In this document: positions 7,716 through 13,641 of the stretch, piece after piece
Layout: the number at the start of each line of letters is the position of its first letter
Numbering within the stretch: position 1 is the stretch's first letter
Source of the DNA: Parvularculaceae bacterium UBA4496
GTDB lineage: Bacteria; Pseudomonadota; Alphaproteobacteria; Caulobacterales; Parvularculaceae
Direction of reading: 5' to 3'
DNA length: 15,270 bases
Assembly (NCBI GenBank): GCA_002388885.1
Contig: DGNI01000211.1
Span: 1 to 15,270 of the forward strand
Translations under genes and position numbers: made by a program
Notes under the pieces: generated by a model
What the model was told of the DNA's origin: nothing
What the model saw: the letters and a program-made list of their open reading frames with translations, nothing else
Databases searched by the model: none

Positions 7716-7823
7716 GCACACTAAAACAAACTCTATGCGCCATTGGCTGAACCCCACCAAGGCATGCGGCGGCCTTCCGCAAGCAGATCAATTTTTCGTC
7801 CCTCCTGCCATTGAAGGCGCAGT

Positions 7824-7970
7824 TTATTTCTTGCCGCCCTTCTTGGGCTTCGGGGTGGACTTGTCCTGAAAGGTTGTGGCTACGGCGGAAAGCGTGCTTT
7901 CGGTCTTCTTTGGTTTGTTCTGCTTCGGCTTCTTCGGCTCTCGATTGCCTCGATTTTGACCTTTGGCCAT
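7824..7970 (-). CDS. Small basic conserved-type hypothetical protein (MAKGQ...)
   Basis: This 48-residue protein starts MAKGQNRGNREPKKPKQNKP and ends PKPKKGGKK. The middle carries a short amphipathic piece (STLSAVATTFQDKS). The protein is very basic and proline-rich. Very similar tiny proteins (MAKGQ-x-R-x-N-x-E-x-KKPK) are, to my recollection, common in alphaproteobacteria as uncharacterised proteins; I know of no function. A good Shine-Dalgarno sequence, AAAAGGA (7979-7985 on the minus strand), sits 8 bases before the ATG, which strongly supports translation. It converges on the Lys-rich ORF at 7489-7680. Codons such as repeated AAG for lysine fit the genome's usage. It could act as a nucleic-acid-associated or ribosome-associated peptide, but that is only guessed from its charge. 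Confidence 0.75.
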   Translation of the reverse strand: MAKGQNRGNREPKKPKQNKPKKTESTLSAVATTFQDKSTPKPKKGGKK

Positions 7971-8297
7971 GTAAGAATTCCTTTTCTAATATGTGCGGCG
8001 GGAGAACGGCCCGCCGGATGAGAACACCGGCAGGCGATCCTTCTCCCCCAAGCCTTTAGAAAGCAGCATTATTAAGAGACGACGAGTGGACGGCGCATTT
8101 GGTCATGCTCAGCTTTCGCCGCCGCGTTTAACGCGCAATAGTCTTTAAAGGTGTGCGCTTAAAATTCTCTACTTGCAAGATATTTTCCGTATTCAAACAA
8201 AATTTGCAGCGATCGTCGCTAAATTCGCCAAAAACGCAAAAGCGCATTGATCCGCAAAGGTTTGATAGCCATCTATGAGCCTTTAGGGAATTAAGGC
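7971..8297. other. AT-rich intergenic region between two small genes
   Basis: This 327-base stretch has no convincing ORF. It contains the upstream regions of two divergent small genes (7824-7970 minus and 8298-8474 plus). From about 8125 on it is clearly more A/T-rich than the neighbouring genes. Notable items are TTAA tetramers near 8127, 8145 and 8159, and a short inverted repeat AGCGA-TCG-TCGCT at 8208-8220 that could be an operator for the rightward gene. I see no RNA gene, though an unannotated small RNA cannot be excluded by eye. Confidence 0.4.
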
Positions 8298-8474
8298 ATG
8301 ATTGATGAAACAGTAAAACATGACAGTGAAAAAGTCTTAGAATCAGAGCTGAGGAAATACGGTATCACGCGCGTTCCTGTTGATTACTTCTACATTCACG
8401 GCTTCCGATACACTGAGTTCAAAGACGCGGTCGCGCAGGCCCAACGAATGAAGACGATGAAGGGTTCAAGGTAA
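8298..8474 (+). CDS. Small conserved-type hypothetical protein (YGITRVPVDYF motif)
   Basis: This 58-residue protein has an acidic/basic N-terminal helix, then RKYGITRVPVDYFYIHGFRY, then a short helix (FKDAVAQAQRMKTMKG). The central YGI-x-RVPVDYF...FRYT block followed by DA-x-AQA-x-R is, as I recall, typical of a widespread uncharacterised family of about 60 residues in alphaproteobacteria. No function is known to me. AGGGAA at 8285-8290, eight bases before the ATG, is a plausible Shine-Dalgarno site. The stop TAA is followed by eight T residues (8476-8483) with no clear hairpin before them. It is probably cytosolic, as there is no signal peptide or membrane segment. Confidence 0.75.
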   Translation: MIDETVKHDSEKVLESELRKYGITRVPVDYFYIHGFRYTEFKDAVAQAQRMKTMKGSR

Positions 8475-8600
8475 GTTTTTTTTCGAGCCCATCTTCTCTG
8501 GTTCAAACCTAGCCAGGCGATGACAAGTACACATCGGCGCCGCCCCTTTCCCTTAGCCGTGCGACGCCACCGAAAATATTGCTAGGATTTTGGGATAATA

Positions 8601-8807
8601 ATGGAAAAACTGGAAATATCGCGTAACGGTGAAACGGACCAATTTTCGATAGTTCTATCAAGAGGCGACGATACCATTCGGTGCATGATTTCTGTTGCTG
8701 CCGGGCATGGGCCGGAGACCCATTCAGATCAGGAAAAGGAACGGGCCGCGCTTTCGAAAGCGAAAGCGCTTGCGAAGGCGCTCGACGAGGCAATCGGAGC
8801 AGAATGA
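8601..8807 (+). CDS. Small hypothetical protein, 68 residues
   Basis: This protein has a beta-like N-terminal half (MEKLEISRNGETDQFSIVLS and DDTIRCMISVAA) and a strongly helical, charged C-terminal half (KERAALSKAKALAKALDEAI). I do not recognise a named family. GGGA at 8592-8595, about five bases before the ATG, can serve as a ribosome site. The frame keeps a normal amino-acid mix and ends only 12 bases before the 3' end of the convergent tRNA-Gly gene. An overlapping frame on the other strand (8509-8847) runs into the tRNA and looks spurious, so this strand is preferred. Confidence 0.6.
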   Translation: MEKLEISRNGETDQFSIVLSRGDDTIRCMISVAAGHGPETHSDQEKERAALSKAKALAKALDEAIGAE

Positions 8808-8819
8808 TAATTTGGAAAT

Positions 8820-8894
8820 TGGAGCGGGCGATGCGATTCGAACGCACGACCTAAACCTTGGCAAGGTTTCGCTCTACCCCTGAGCTACGCCCGC
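8820..8894 (-). tRNA. tRNA-Gly (anticodon GCC), CCA encoded
   Basis: Read on the minus strand, this 75-base gene folds as a standard cloverleaf. The acceptor stem is GCGGGCG/CGCCCGC, the D arm is GCTC-AGGGGTA-GAGC, and the anticodon stem AAACC/GGTTT carries loop TTGCCAA with anticodon GCC. The T arm is GTGCG-TTCGAAT-CGCAT, with one G-T wobble pair at its base. The discriminator is T, and the CCA tail is in the DNA (8820-8822). It reads glycine codons GGC and GGT, which are frequent in this GC-rich genome. No copy of its 3' end was found in the flanking DNA, so there is no sign of an integrated element. Confidence 0.96.
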
Positions 8895-8990
8895 TCGCTG
8901 TTCCTTCGGCCATGCTTGATGACCAGCAGGGGCCGCTATATGCACGAGGGATCGCCCCATTGCAAGCGGAAGATTCTAAGGTTTATGCCG

Positions 8991-9542
8991 ATGAGCGAAG
9001 GGACCGCGGACACAGTAACGCCGCCGCCGGGAGCGGCGTCGCGCGGCGATCTTTTCGTGTTTCTGGACCGGCTGGGCGTCGCCCATCGCACGGTCGAGCA
9101 TGAGGCGATTTTCACCGTCGCTCAGGGCCGCGAACTGAAACGGCAATGGCCGGGCGGGCATTCGAAAAACCTCTTTTTAAAGGACAAGAGGGGCGCGCTT
9201 TTTCTCGCTGTTGCGCTTGGCGAAACGCGCGTCGATCTTGTAGGGCTCGGCAAGCGTTTGGGCGCGAAAGGACGGCTTTCCTTTGGCAAGCCGGAGCTGA
9301 TGACGGCGACCATGGGCGTTATTCCTGGGGCGGTGACGCCTTTCGCGCTGATAAACGAAACCGCCAGCGCACTTGAAACGGTGATCCTCGATAGGGCGCT
9401 CCTCGCCCATGACCCGGTGTGGTTCCACCCCCTGGAGAACACGGCCTCGACGGCGGTTTCCCCGGACGGGCTCGCCACATTCGTGAAGGCATGCGGGTTT
9501 CAGCCGCAAATTGTCGATCTCGCCGCGCCTCTGAGCGCCTGA
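8991..9542 (+). CDS. ProXp-ala/PrdX-type tRNA-editing deacylase (YbaK/ProX family)
   Basis: This 183-residue free-standing editing protein hydrolyses mischarged aminoacyl-tRNA, most likely Ala-tRNA(Pro), in the cytosol, correcting prolyl-tRNA synthetase errors. Key features are HSKNLFLKDKRG with K59-N60 (the expected catalytic lysine and its neighbour), the conserved loop GVIPGAVTPFAL (109-120), and FHPLENTAST (145-154). The frame is also open upstream from ATG 8916, but that extension gives an odd basic N-terminus. AAGG at 8978-8981 lies 9 bases before ATG 8991 and only 3 before ATG 8985, so 8991 (MSEGTADT) is preferred. The C. crescentus ProXp-ala and clostridial PrdX are the nearest characterised relatives I know. 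Another specificity within the INS superfamily cannot be excluded. It lies 59 bases upstream of the CnoX gene and may share its transcription. Confidence 0.88.
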   Translation: MSEGTADTVTPPPGAASRGDLFVFLDRLGVAHRTVEHEAIFTVAQGRELKRQWPGGHSKNLFLKDKRGALFLAVALGETRVDLVGLGKRLGAKGRLSFGKPELMTATMGVIPGAVTPFALINETASALETVILDRALLAHDPVWFHPLENTASTAVSPDGLATFVKACGFQPQIVDLAAPLSA

Positions 9543-9601
9543 GCTGTTGCGTTTCGGCGCGCGCGCCCTCATTTAGTTAACGAAATGACGGAGACTTCGG
9601 C

Positions 9602-10558
9602 ATGAGCGAAATTTTGGGCGCAAACGGCCTTCCGGCGGGCGACAACAATGCTGGAGGGGCTGCGGGCGACGGCGATCTGATCAAGGACGCCACCATCGAG
9701 ACGTTTGAATCGGACGTGCTTGCCGCCTCCATGACCGTCCCGGTGATCGTCGATTTCTGGGCCGACTGGTGCCAGCCCTGCAAACAGCTTGGCCCCGTTC
9801 TTGAGCGCGCGGTGATAGCGGCAGGCGGCAAGGTGCAGCTGGTCAAAATTGATATCGACAAGAACCAGATGCTCGCCTCGCAATTGCGCATCCAGTCGAT
9901 CCCGACCGTTTACGCCTTCTTTCAAGGACGTCCGGTCGACGGCTTTCAGGGCGCCGTGCCGGAAAGCGAAATCAAGGAATTTATCGAGCGTCTGACGCAA
10001 GCCGCCGGCGCTGCAGGCACAGGCCAGCCGAACAATCAGGAACAGGACTATGTTGCGATAGGCGAAGCAGCACTTGAAGGCGGCGATGTCGCCGCCGCCG
10101 CACAGCTCTTTGCGCAGGGTGTGCAGGCCGATCCTGAAAACCTCGCCGCGATCGCAGGGCTAGCGCGGTGCCATCTTGCCCTCGGCGACAAGGAGCAGGC
10201 GCGCCAGACATTGGCGATGGCGCCGGAGGACAAGCACAAAGATCCTGCCTTGTCGGGCGTCGTGGCGGCGCTCTCGCTTGCCGAAGACAATCAGGACGGC
10301 GATGTCGGCGAGTTGCAGGCAAGGCTTCAGTCGAACCCTGATGATCTCGATTTGCGTTTTGAGCTTGCTGGCGCACAGCTCGGCGCCGGCGCCATGGAAG
10401 AGGCGATGGAGCAGCTTCTGGCGATCATCGAACGCGACCGGGAGTGGAACGAGGAGGCAGCGCGTAAGAAACTGCTCACGGTTTTTGAAGCGCTCGGGCA
10501 AGGGCACCCTGCTACATTGAGGGGCCGGCGCAAGCTTTCTTCGATCCTGTTTTCATGA
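9602..10558 (+). CDS. cnoX: CnoX-type chaperedoxin (thioredoxin domain plus TPR repeats)
   Basis: This 318-residue cytosolic protein has a thioredoxin fold (~25-130) and a TPR-like helical C-terminal half (~148-310), the layout of CnoX/YbbN. CnoX holds unfolded proteins under hypochlorous acid or other oxidative stress, protects their cysteines and hands them to GroEL. The active site is FWADWCQPCKQ with C57 and C60, and the cis-proline is P101 (IQSIPT). The full CXXC means it should be redox active, like the Caulobacter CnoX and unlike E. coli CnoX. The first ~24 residues are Gly/Ala/Asp-rich and probably disordered. CGGAGA sits about 8 bases before the ATG. Its stop codon overlaps the start of the next gene (ATGA), so the two are translationally coupled. 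Simpler annotations would call it a tetratricopeptide thioredoxin. Confidence 0.9.
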   Translation: MSEILGANGLPAGDNNAGGAAGDGDLIKDATIETFESDVLAASMTVPVIVDFWADWCQPCKQLGPVLERAVIAAGGKVQLVKIDIDKNQMLASQLRIQSIPTVYAFFQGRPVDGFQGAVPESEIKEFIERLTQAAGAAGTGQPNNQEQDYVAIGEAALEGGDVAAAAQLFAQGVQADPENLAAIAGLARCHLALGDKEQARQTLAMAPEDKHKDPALSGVVAALSLAEDNQDGDVGELQARLQSNPDDLDLRFELAGAQLGAGAMEEAMEQLLAIIERDREWNEEAARKKLLTVFEALGQGHPATLRGRRKLSSILFS

Positions 10559-11220
10559 CGGACGCGGCTCGCTTCCGGCGGCGCGGCGCAACGCCTGAAA
10601 CGCTGCCGCTATTTCCATTAACGGGCGCGTTATTGCTGCCGGGCGGGCAGTTGCCGCTGAATATCTTTGAGCCTCGCTATTTGCGCATGATCGATGACGC
10701 TCTGGGCCACGAACGGCTCATCGGCATGATCCAGCCGAAGGGCGATGAGGGCGCTTCAAAGCCGGATCTTTACGGTGTCGGTTGCGCGGGCCGCATTACG
10801 TCGTTCGCCGAGACCGATGACGGACGATATCTGATCAACCTCACCGGTACGCGCCGCTTCAGAATTGCTGAGGAGCTTGCAAGCGATACGCCCTACCGGC
10901 TGGCGCGTCCCGACTGGTCGGCTTTCGAGATTGATGCGCATAAAGACAAATCGGTTGATGATATTGACCGCGACGAGTTGCTCGGGGCGCTTGAGCGTTA
11001 TCTTGACGCGGAAAGCCTGCAAGTTGAGTGGGATCAGGCGGCGTCGGCGCCAACAGAAGCGCTGGTCGTGTCGCTCGCTATGGGGTGTCCGTTCGAGCCC
11101 AATGAAAAGCAGGCGCTTTTGGAAACGCCGACACTGGCGGAACAGGCCCGATGCCTGATAACATTGATGAGGTTTTCAGATGCCGATGAAAGCAGCGACG
11201 ACGGGTCGTTACTGCAATAG
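10555..11220 (+). CDS. Stand-alone LON substrate-binding (N-terminal) domain protein
   Basis: This 221-residue protein matches only the N-terminal substrate-binding domain of Lon protease: LPLFPLTGALLLPG (17-30) and LPLNIFEPRYLRMIDDAL (33-50) are the hallmark, and GMIQPKG follows. There is no AAA+ ATPase or Ser-Lys protease part, so it is not a protease despite common LON peptidase labels. It may bind unfolded or damaged proteins. It overlaps the CnoX gene by 4 bases and is followed 12 bases later by the Trm112-like gene. As I recall, this trio recurs across alphaproteobacteria, which suggests a shared role in protein quality control or translation. The C-terminus is acidic and probably flexible (DADESSDDGSLLQ). 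Confidence 0.92.
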   Translation: MTDAARFRRRGATPETLPLFPLTGALLLPGGQLPLNIFEPRYLRMIDDALGHERLIGMIQPKGDEGASKPDLYGVGCAGRITSFAETDDGRYLINLTGTRRFRIAEELASDTPYRLARPDWSAFEIDAHKDKSVDDIDRDELLGALERYLDAESLQVEWDQAASAPTEALVVSLAMGCPFEPNEKQALLETPTLAEQARCLITLMRFSDADESSDDGSLLQ

Positions 11221-11232
11221 GCGCAGGCGCAA

Positions 11233-11457
11233 ATGAGCGATGCGATGAACGACAAGAACAGCACGGCGGAAGTCGATCCCAGGCTTCTCGAGATTCTCGT
11301 ATGCCCGCAGACCAAGGGCCCGCTACGATATGACCGGGAGCGCGGCGAGCTTTTGAGCAAGAAGGCGGCCCTCGCCTATCCGATCCGCGACGGCGTGCCG
11401 ATCATGCTGATCGATGAGGCGCGCAAGCTCAGCGACGAGGAATTGCGCGGACTTTAG
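11233..11457 (+). CDS. Trm112/UPF0434 family small protein
   Basis: This 74-residue protein reads [20 protein letters not shown] (19-38), then [21 protein letters not shown], the signature of the bacterial UPF0434/YcaR (Trm112-like) family. Eukaryotic and archaeal Trm112 is a zinc-containing partner that activates several methyltransferases acting on tRNA, rRNA and release factors. The bacterial role is not settled. Only one cysteine is present (C24), so a classical four-cysteine zinc site is absent, as is usual in this subgroup. The N-terminus carries about 14 extra polar residues. The ribosome site is weak (AGGCGCAGGCGCAA before the ATG). With a 12-base gap it is probably the last gene of the CnoX-LON unit, and a hairpin follows it. 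Confidence 0.92.
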   Translation: MSDAMNDKNSTAEVDPRLLEILVCPQTKGPLRYDRERGELLSKKAALAYPIRDGVPIMLIDEARKLSDEELRGL

Positions 11458-11461
11458 GGCG

Positions 11462-11491
11462 GCCCGGCTTATGCATTGCTTCAGGCCGGGC
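11462..11491 (+). terminator. Hairpin after Trm112-like gene
   Basis: GCCCGGC (11462-11468) pairs perfectly with GCCGGGC (11485-11491) around a 16-base loop, five bases after the stop at 11457. No T tract follows, so it may stabilise the transcript end or assist factor-dependent termination rather than act as an intrinsic terminator. Confidence 0.35.
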
Positions 11492-11531
11492 GGCGCAGGT
11501 TAAAGTTAATGCGCCCGTCGACAAGCTCAGA

Positions 11532-12728
11532 ATGGGGAGCGCTGGCGGGCGGCCGGCGGGCGGCCAGCGCGGAATGTATCAAAACGCAGCAATGGTGAGC
11601 GATACCGGAGAGATCAGCGCGATGCTGGCGCCGGTCGTTGATGGCGCGATTGACGCCGCGCTGCTGCGCGCCTGGGAAGAGCTCTGCTCGGACCTTGTTG
11701 AAGAAAATCCGTTTTATGAGCCATGGTCGCTCGGCCCGGCGCTGGACGGTTTTGGCCGGGGGCGCGTGTCGCTTGCCTGCGTCTGGTCGGGCGAAACGCT
11801 CATTGGACTTTTGCCGGTCGCGGCGGTGCGCGGCTATGCGCGCATGCCGCTTGGCTATTGGAAAAGCTGGACCCATCCGCACTGCTATTTCGCCGCGCCG
11901 CTCGTGCGAACGGGATGGGAAGAACCGGTCTTCAATGCGCTGTTTGCGTTGTTAGGCGAGGGCGGCGGCGCGCGCGGTTTTTTACGGTTCGCACGCATGG
12001 ACCGGGACGGCCCATTGATGAGCGCTGCACAGGCGGCGGCGTTGCGTGAGGGGCGCATTTGTTACGAAGCCGGCGCCGCGGAGCGGGCGTTGCTTTGCGC
12101 CGGAGCATCCGCCGAAGCGACGCTCGCGGTTTTCCTCCGGAAGAAAAAGCGCAAAGAGCTGAAGCGACTACGCAACCGGCTGGAGGAAAAGGGCAAGGTC
12201 GATGTGCGCGAGTTTTCAGACGGCGACGATCTGACCGCATGGACCGACGCGTTCCTGTCGCTTGAACATAGCGGGTGGAAGGCAAAAAAAGGCACGTCGC
12301 TAAAAGCGAACGACGCCGATGCGGCGTGGTTTCGGCAAACCCTTGCCGGCGCGCGCGACGCGGGCAAATTGCACTTTATACGGATTGATCTTGACGGCCG
12401 GCCGATCGCCATGCTCGTTAGCCTTCTATCGGGCGGTGCGGGCTATTCCCTCAAGATTTGTCATGACCCTGAGTTTGCGCGGTATTCTCCGGGCGTGATG
12501 GTGGAAATCGAAGCCATGCGGTCGCTTCTCGAAAGGCCCGACTTCAGGTTCATGGATTCCTGCGCCGCGCCGGATCATTCGATGATCAATGGCTTGTGGC
12601 GAGCAAGGCGCGAGGTGACCGGGCTCAATGTCAGCGGCAAGGGGCTGACTTCGCGCGCGGCATTAGCGCTTTGCCGCATGCTTGAGGGTGCGCGGGCGCG
12701 GCTGCCGGCTGTGCAGGCCCGGCCATGA
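11532..12728 (+). CDS. GNAT-type acyltransferase, CelD/BioF2-like (Acetyltransf_6)
   Basis: This protein has up to 398 residues and no membrane segment. The N-terminal half holds NPFYEPWSLGPAL (59-71) and VWSGETLIGLLPV (84-96), typical of the CelD/BioF2-like family that has two GNAT-like folds. The second half starts with a lysine/arginine helix (FLRKKKRKELKRLRNRLEEK, 201-220), then SLEHSGWKAKKGTSL (243-257), and a GNAT-like strand-turn pattern (HFIRIDLDGRPIAMLVSLLS, 281-300) ending in YSLKICHDPEFARYSPGVMV. Relatives are implicated in cell-envelope polysaccharide or peptidoglycan-like acylation and aminoacylation; the substrate here is unknown. No start has a good ribosome site. ATGs at 11574 and 11592 are alternatives, and the Gly-rich first 14 residues suggest one of these is real. 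Its stop overlaps the next gene by 4 bases, so the two are translationally coupled. Confidence 0.82.
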   Translation: MGSAGGRPAGGQRGMYQNAAMVSDTGEISAMLAPVVDGAIDAALLRAWEELCSDLVEENPFYEPWSLGPALDGFGRGRVSLACVWSGETLIGLLPVAAVRGYARMPLGYWKSWTHPHCYFAAPLVRTGWEEPVFNALFALLGEGGGARGFLRFARMDRDGPLMSAAQAAALREGRICYEAGAAERALLCAGASAEATLAVFLRKKKRKELKRLRNRLEEKGKVDVREFSDGDDLTAWTDAFLSLEHSGWKAKKGTSLKANDADAAWFRQTLAGARDAGKLHFIRIDLDGRPIAMLVSLLSGGAGYSLKICHDPEFARYSPGVMVEIEAMRSLLERPDFRFMDSCAAPDHSMINGLWRARREVTGLNVSGKGLTSRAALALCRMLEGARARLPAVQARP

Positions 12729-13561
12729 CTTTCAACGCGCCCGATGTCGAAGAATTCAAGTCATGCTATCCTGGCAAGCTGGCCACGCTGCGCCATGACC
12801 TGATCGGCCACCCGCTCTTTGAAATCACGCGCCTGACGCAGCTTGCAGGCGCGCTACCGTCTCAGTCCGTCGAATACAATGCGGGCGACCTGCCAGTCAG
12901 TCAGGATCCGGCGAAGACGCCGATGAACGGTTTGAGCGCCGAAGAAACCGTTCGCCGCATTGCTGAGAACAATTCATGGATGGTTTTGAAAAACATTGAG
13001 CAGGATGCTGAGTATAACGAAATTCTGAATGCGTGCCTTGGCGAAATCGAACCGACAGTGCGCCCGGCGACCGGCGTCATGTACAAGCGGGAAGGATTTG
13101 TTTTCGTTTCATCGCCGGGCGCCGTGACGCCGTTCCATATGGATCCGGAACATAACATCTTGATGCAGCTGCGTGGGACGAAAACGTTTCGCGCCTATCC
13201 GGACAGCGCAGACGCCATTATTACCGACGAACAGCACGAGGCGTTCTACGGCGATAGAGGTCATCGGAACCTGCCGTACAGGGAGGAGTTTGAAAAATAC
13301 GCACAGGCGTTTGAGATGACGCCTGGCGATGCTCTCTATGTGCCTGTGAAAACGCCCCATTGGGTAAGGGTCGGTGACGACGTATCGATTTCGCTGTCGA
13401 TCACATGGCGCAGCAACGCTTCCGACCGGGAGGCGCGCTTGCGGCTCGGCAACGCCTGGCTGCGCGCGAAAGGGCTCCACCCGCCGGCCCCTGGGGCCTC
13501 TCCGTTGCGCGATGGCGTGGTGGTTTTCGCGCGGCGCGTCACGGAGCGCCTTGCCCGCTAA
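12725..13561 (+). CDS. JmjC/cupin-like protein, putative Fe(II)/2-oxoglutarate oxygenase
   Basis: This is a 278-residue soluble protein. The double-stranded beta-helix core shows a likely iron-binding triad: H138-x-D140 in TPFHMDPEHNIL, and the distal H212 in VPVKTPHWV. RGTKTFRAYP (150-159) supplies a lysine in the region where cupin-like JmjC enzymes bind 2-oxoglutarate, though I cannot align it precisely. The central FEMTPGDALYVPVKTPHWV and SLSITWRS strands fit the cupin_8/JmjC-like family. Such proteins hydroxylate protein side chains, ribosomal proteins or small molecules; the target here is unknown. Its start ATG overlaps the stop of the acyltransferase gene (ATGA), which implies a shared mRNA and probably a shared pathway. 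The C-terminal ~45 residues after LRLGNAWLRAKG are outside the core. It precedes amn by 80 bases. Confidence 0.82.
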   Translation: MTFNAPDVEEFKSCYPGKLATLRHDLIGHPLFEITRLTQLAGALPSQSVEYNAGDLPVSQDPAKTPMNGLSAEETVRRIAENNSWMVLKNIEQDAEYNEILNACLGEIEPTVRPATGVMYKREGFVFVSSPGAVTPFHMDPEHNILMQLRGTKTFRAYPDSADAIITDEQHEAFYGDRGHRNLPYREEFEKYAQAFEMTPGDALYVPVKTPHWVRVGDDVSISLSITWRSNASDREARLRLGNAWLRAKGLHPPAPGASPLRDGVVVFARRVTERLAR

Positions 13562-13630
13562 AGGCAGCTTACCCGCAACGCTGGCCTATTTCTTCATGCT
13601 GGTGTAAGGGACGGGACTTTTTTTGATTTT

Positions 13631-13637
13631 AAGGAGG
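13631..13637 (+). promoter_or_regulatory. Strong Shine-Dalgarno sequence of amn
   Basis: AAGGAGG is a near-perfect complement of the 16S rRNA 3' end, 4 bases before the ATG at 13642. It is the strongest ribosome site in the window and fixes the amn start. Confidence 0.8.
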
Positions 13638-13641
13638 AAGA

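Noticed and set aside
8476..8483. Run of eight T after the 58-residue protein gene, as an intrinsic terminator
   Set aside because: No stable stem-loop precedes the T run, so it was not called.
8509..8847. Minus-strand frame of 112 codons over the 68-residue small gene
   Set aside because: It starts inside the tRNA-Gly gene and gives an implausible product. The plus-strand 68-residue frame is preferred.
7359..8894. Possible genomic island inserted at tRNA-Gly, given the run of small genes
   Set aside because: No copy of the tRNA 3' end as a direct repeat, no integrase or transposase, and two of the small proteins look like broadly distributed chromosomal families.
8916..8990. Upstream extension of the ProXp-like gene from ATG 8916
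   Set aside because: AAGG at 8978-8981 points to ATG 8991, and the extra 25 residues are basic and unlike the family.
8695..9103. Overlapping plus-strand frames running through the tRNA-Gly gene
   Set aside because: They would translate a tRNA gene and the start of the ProXp-like gene in the wrong frame, and have no ribosome sites.
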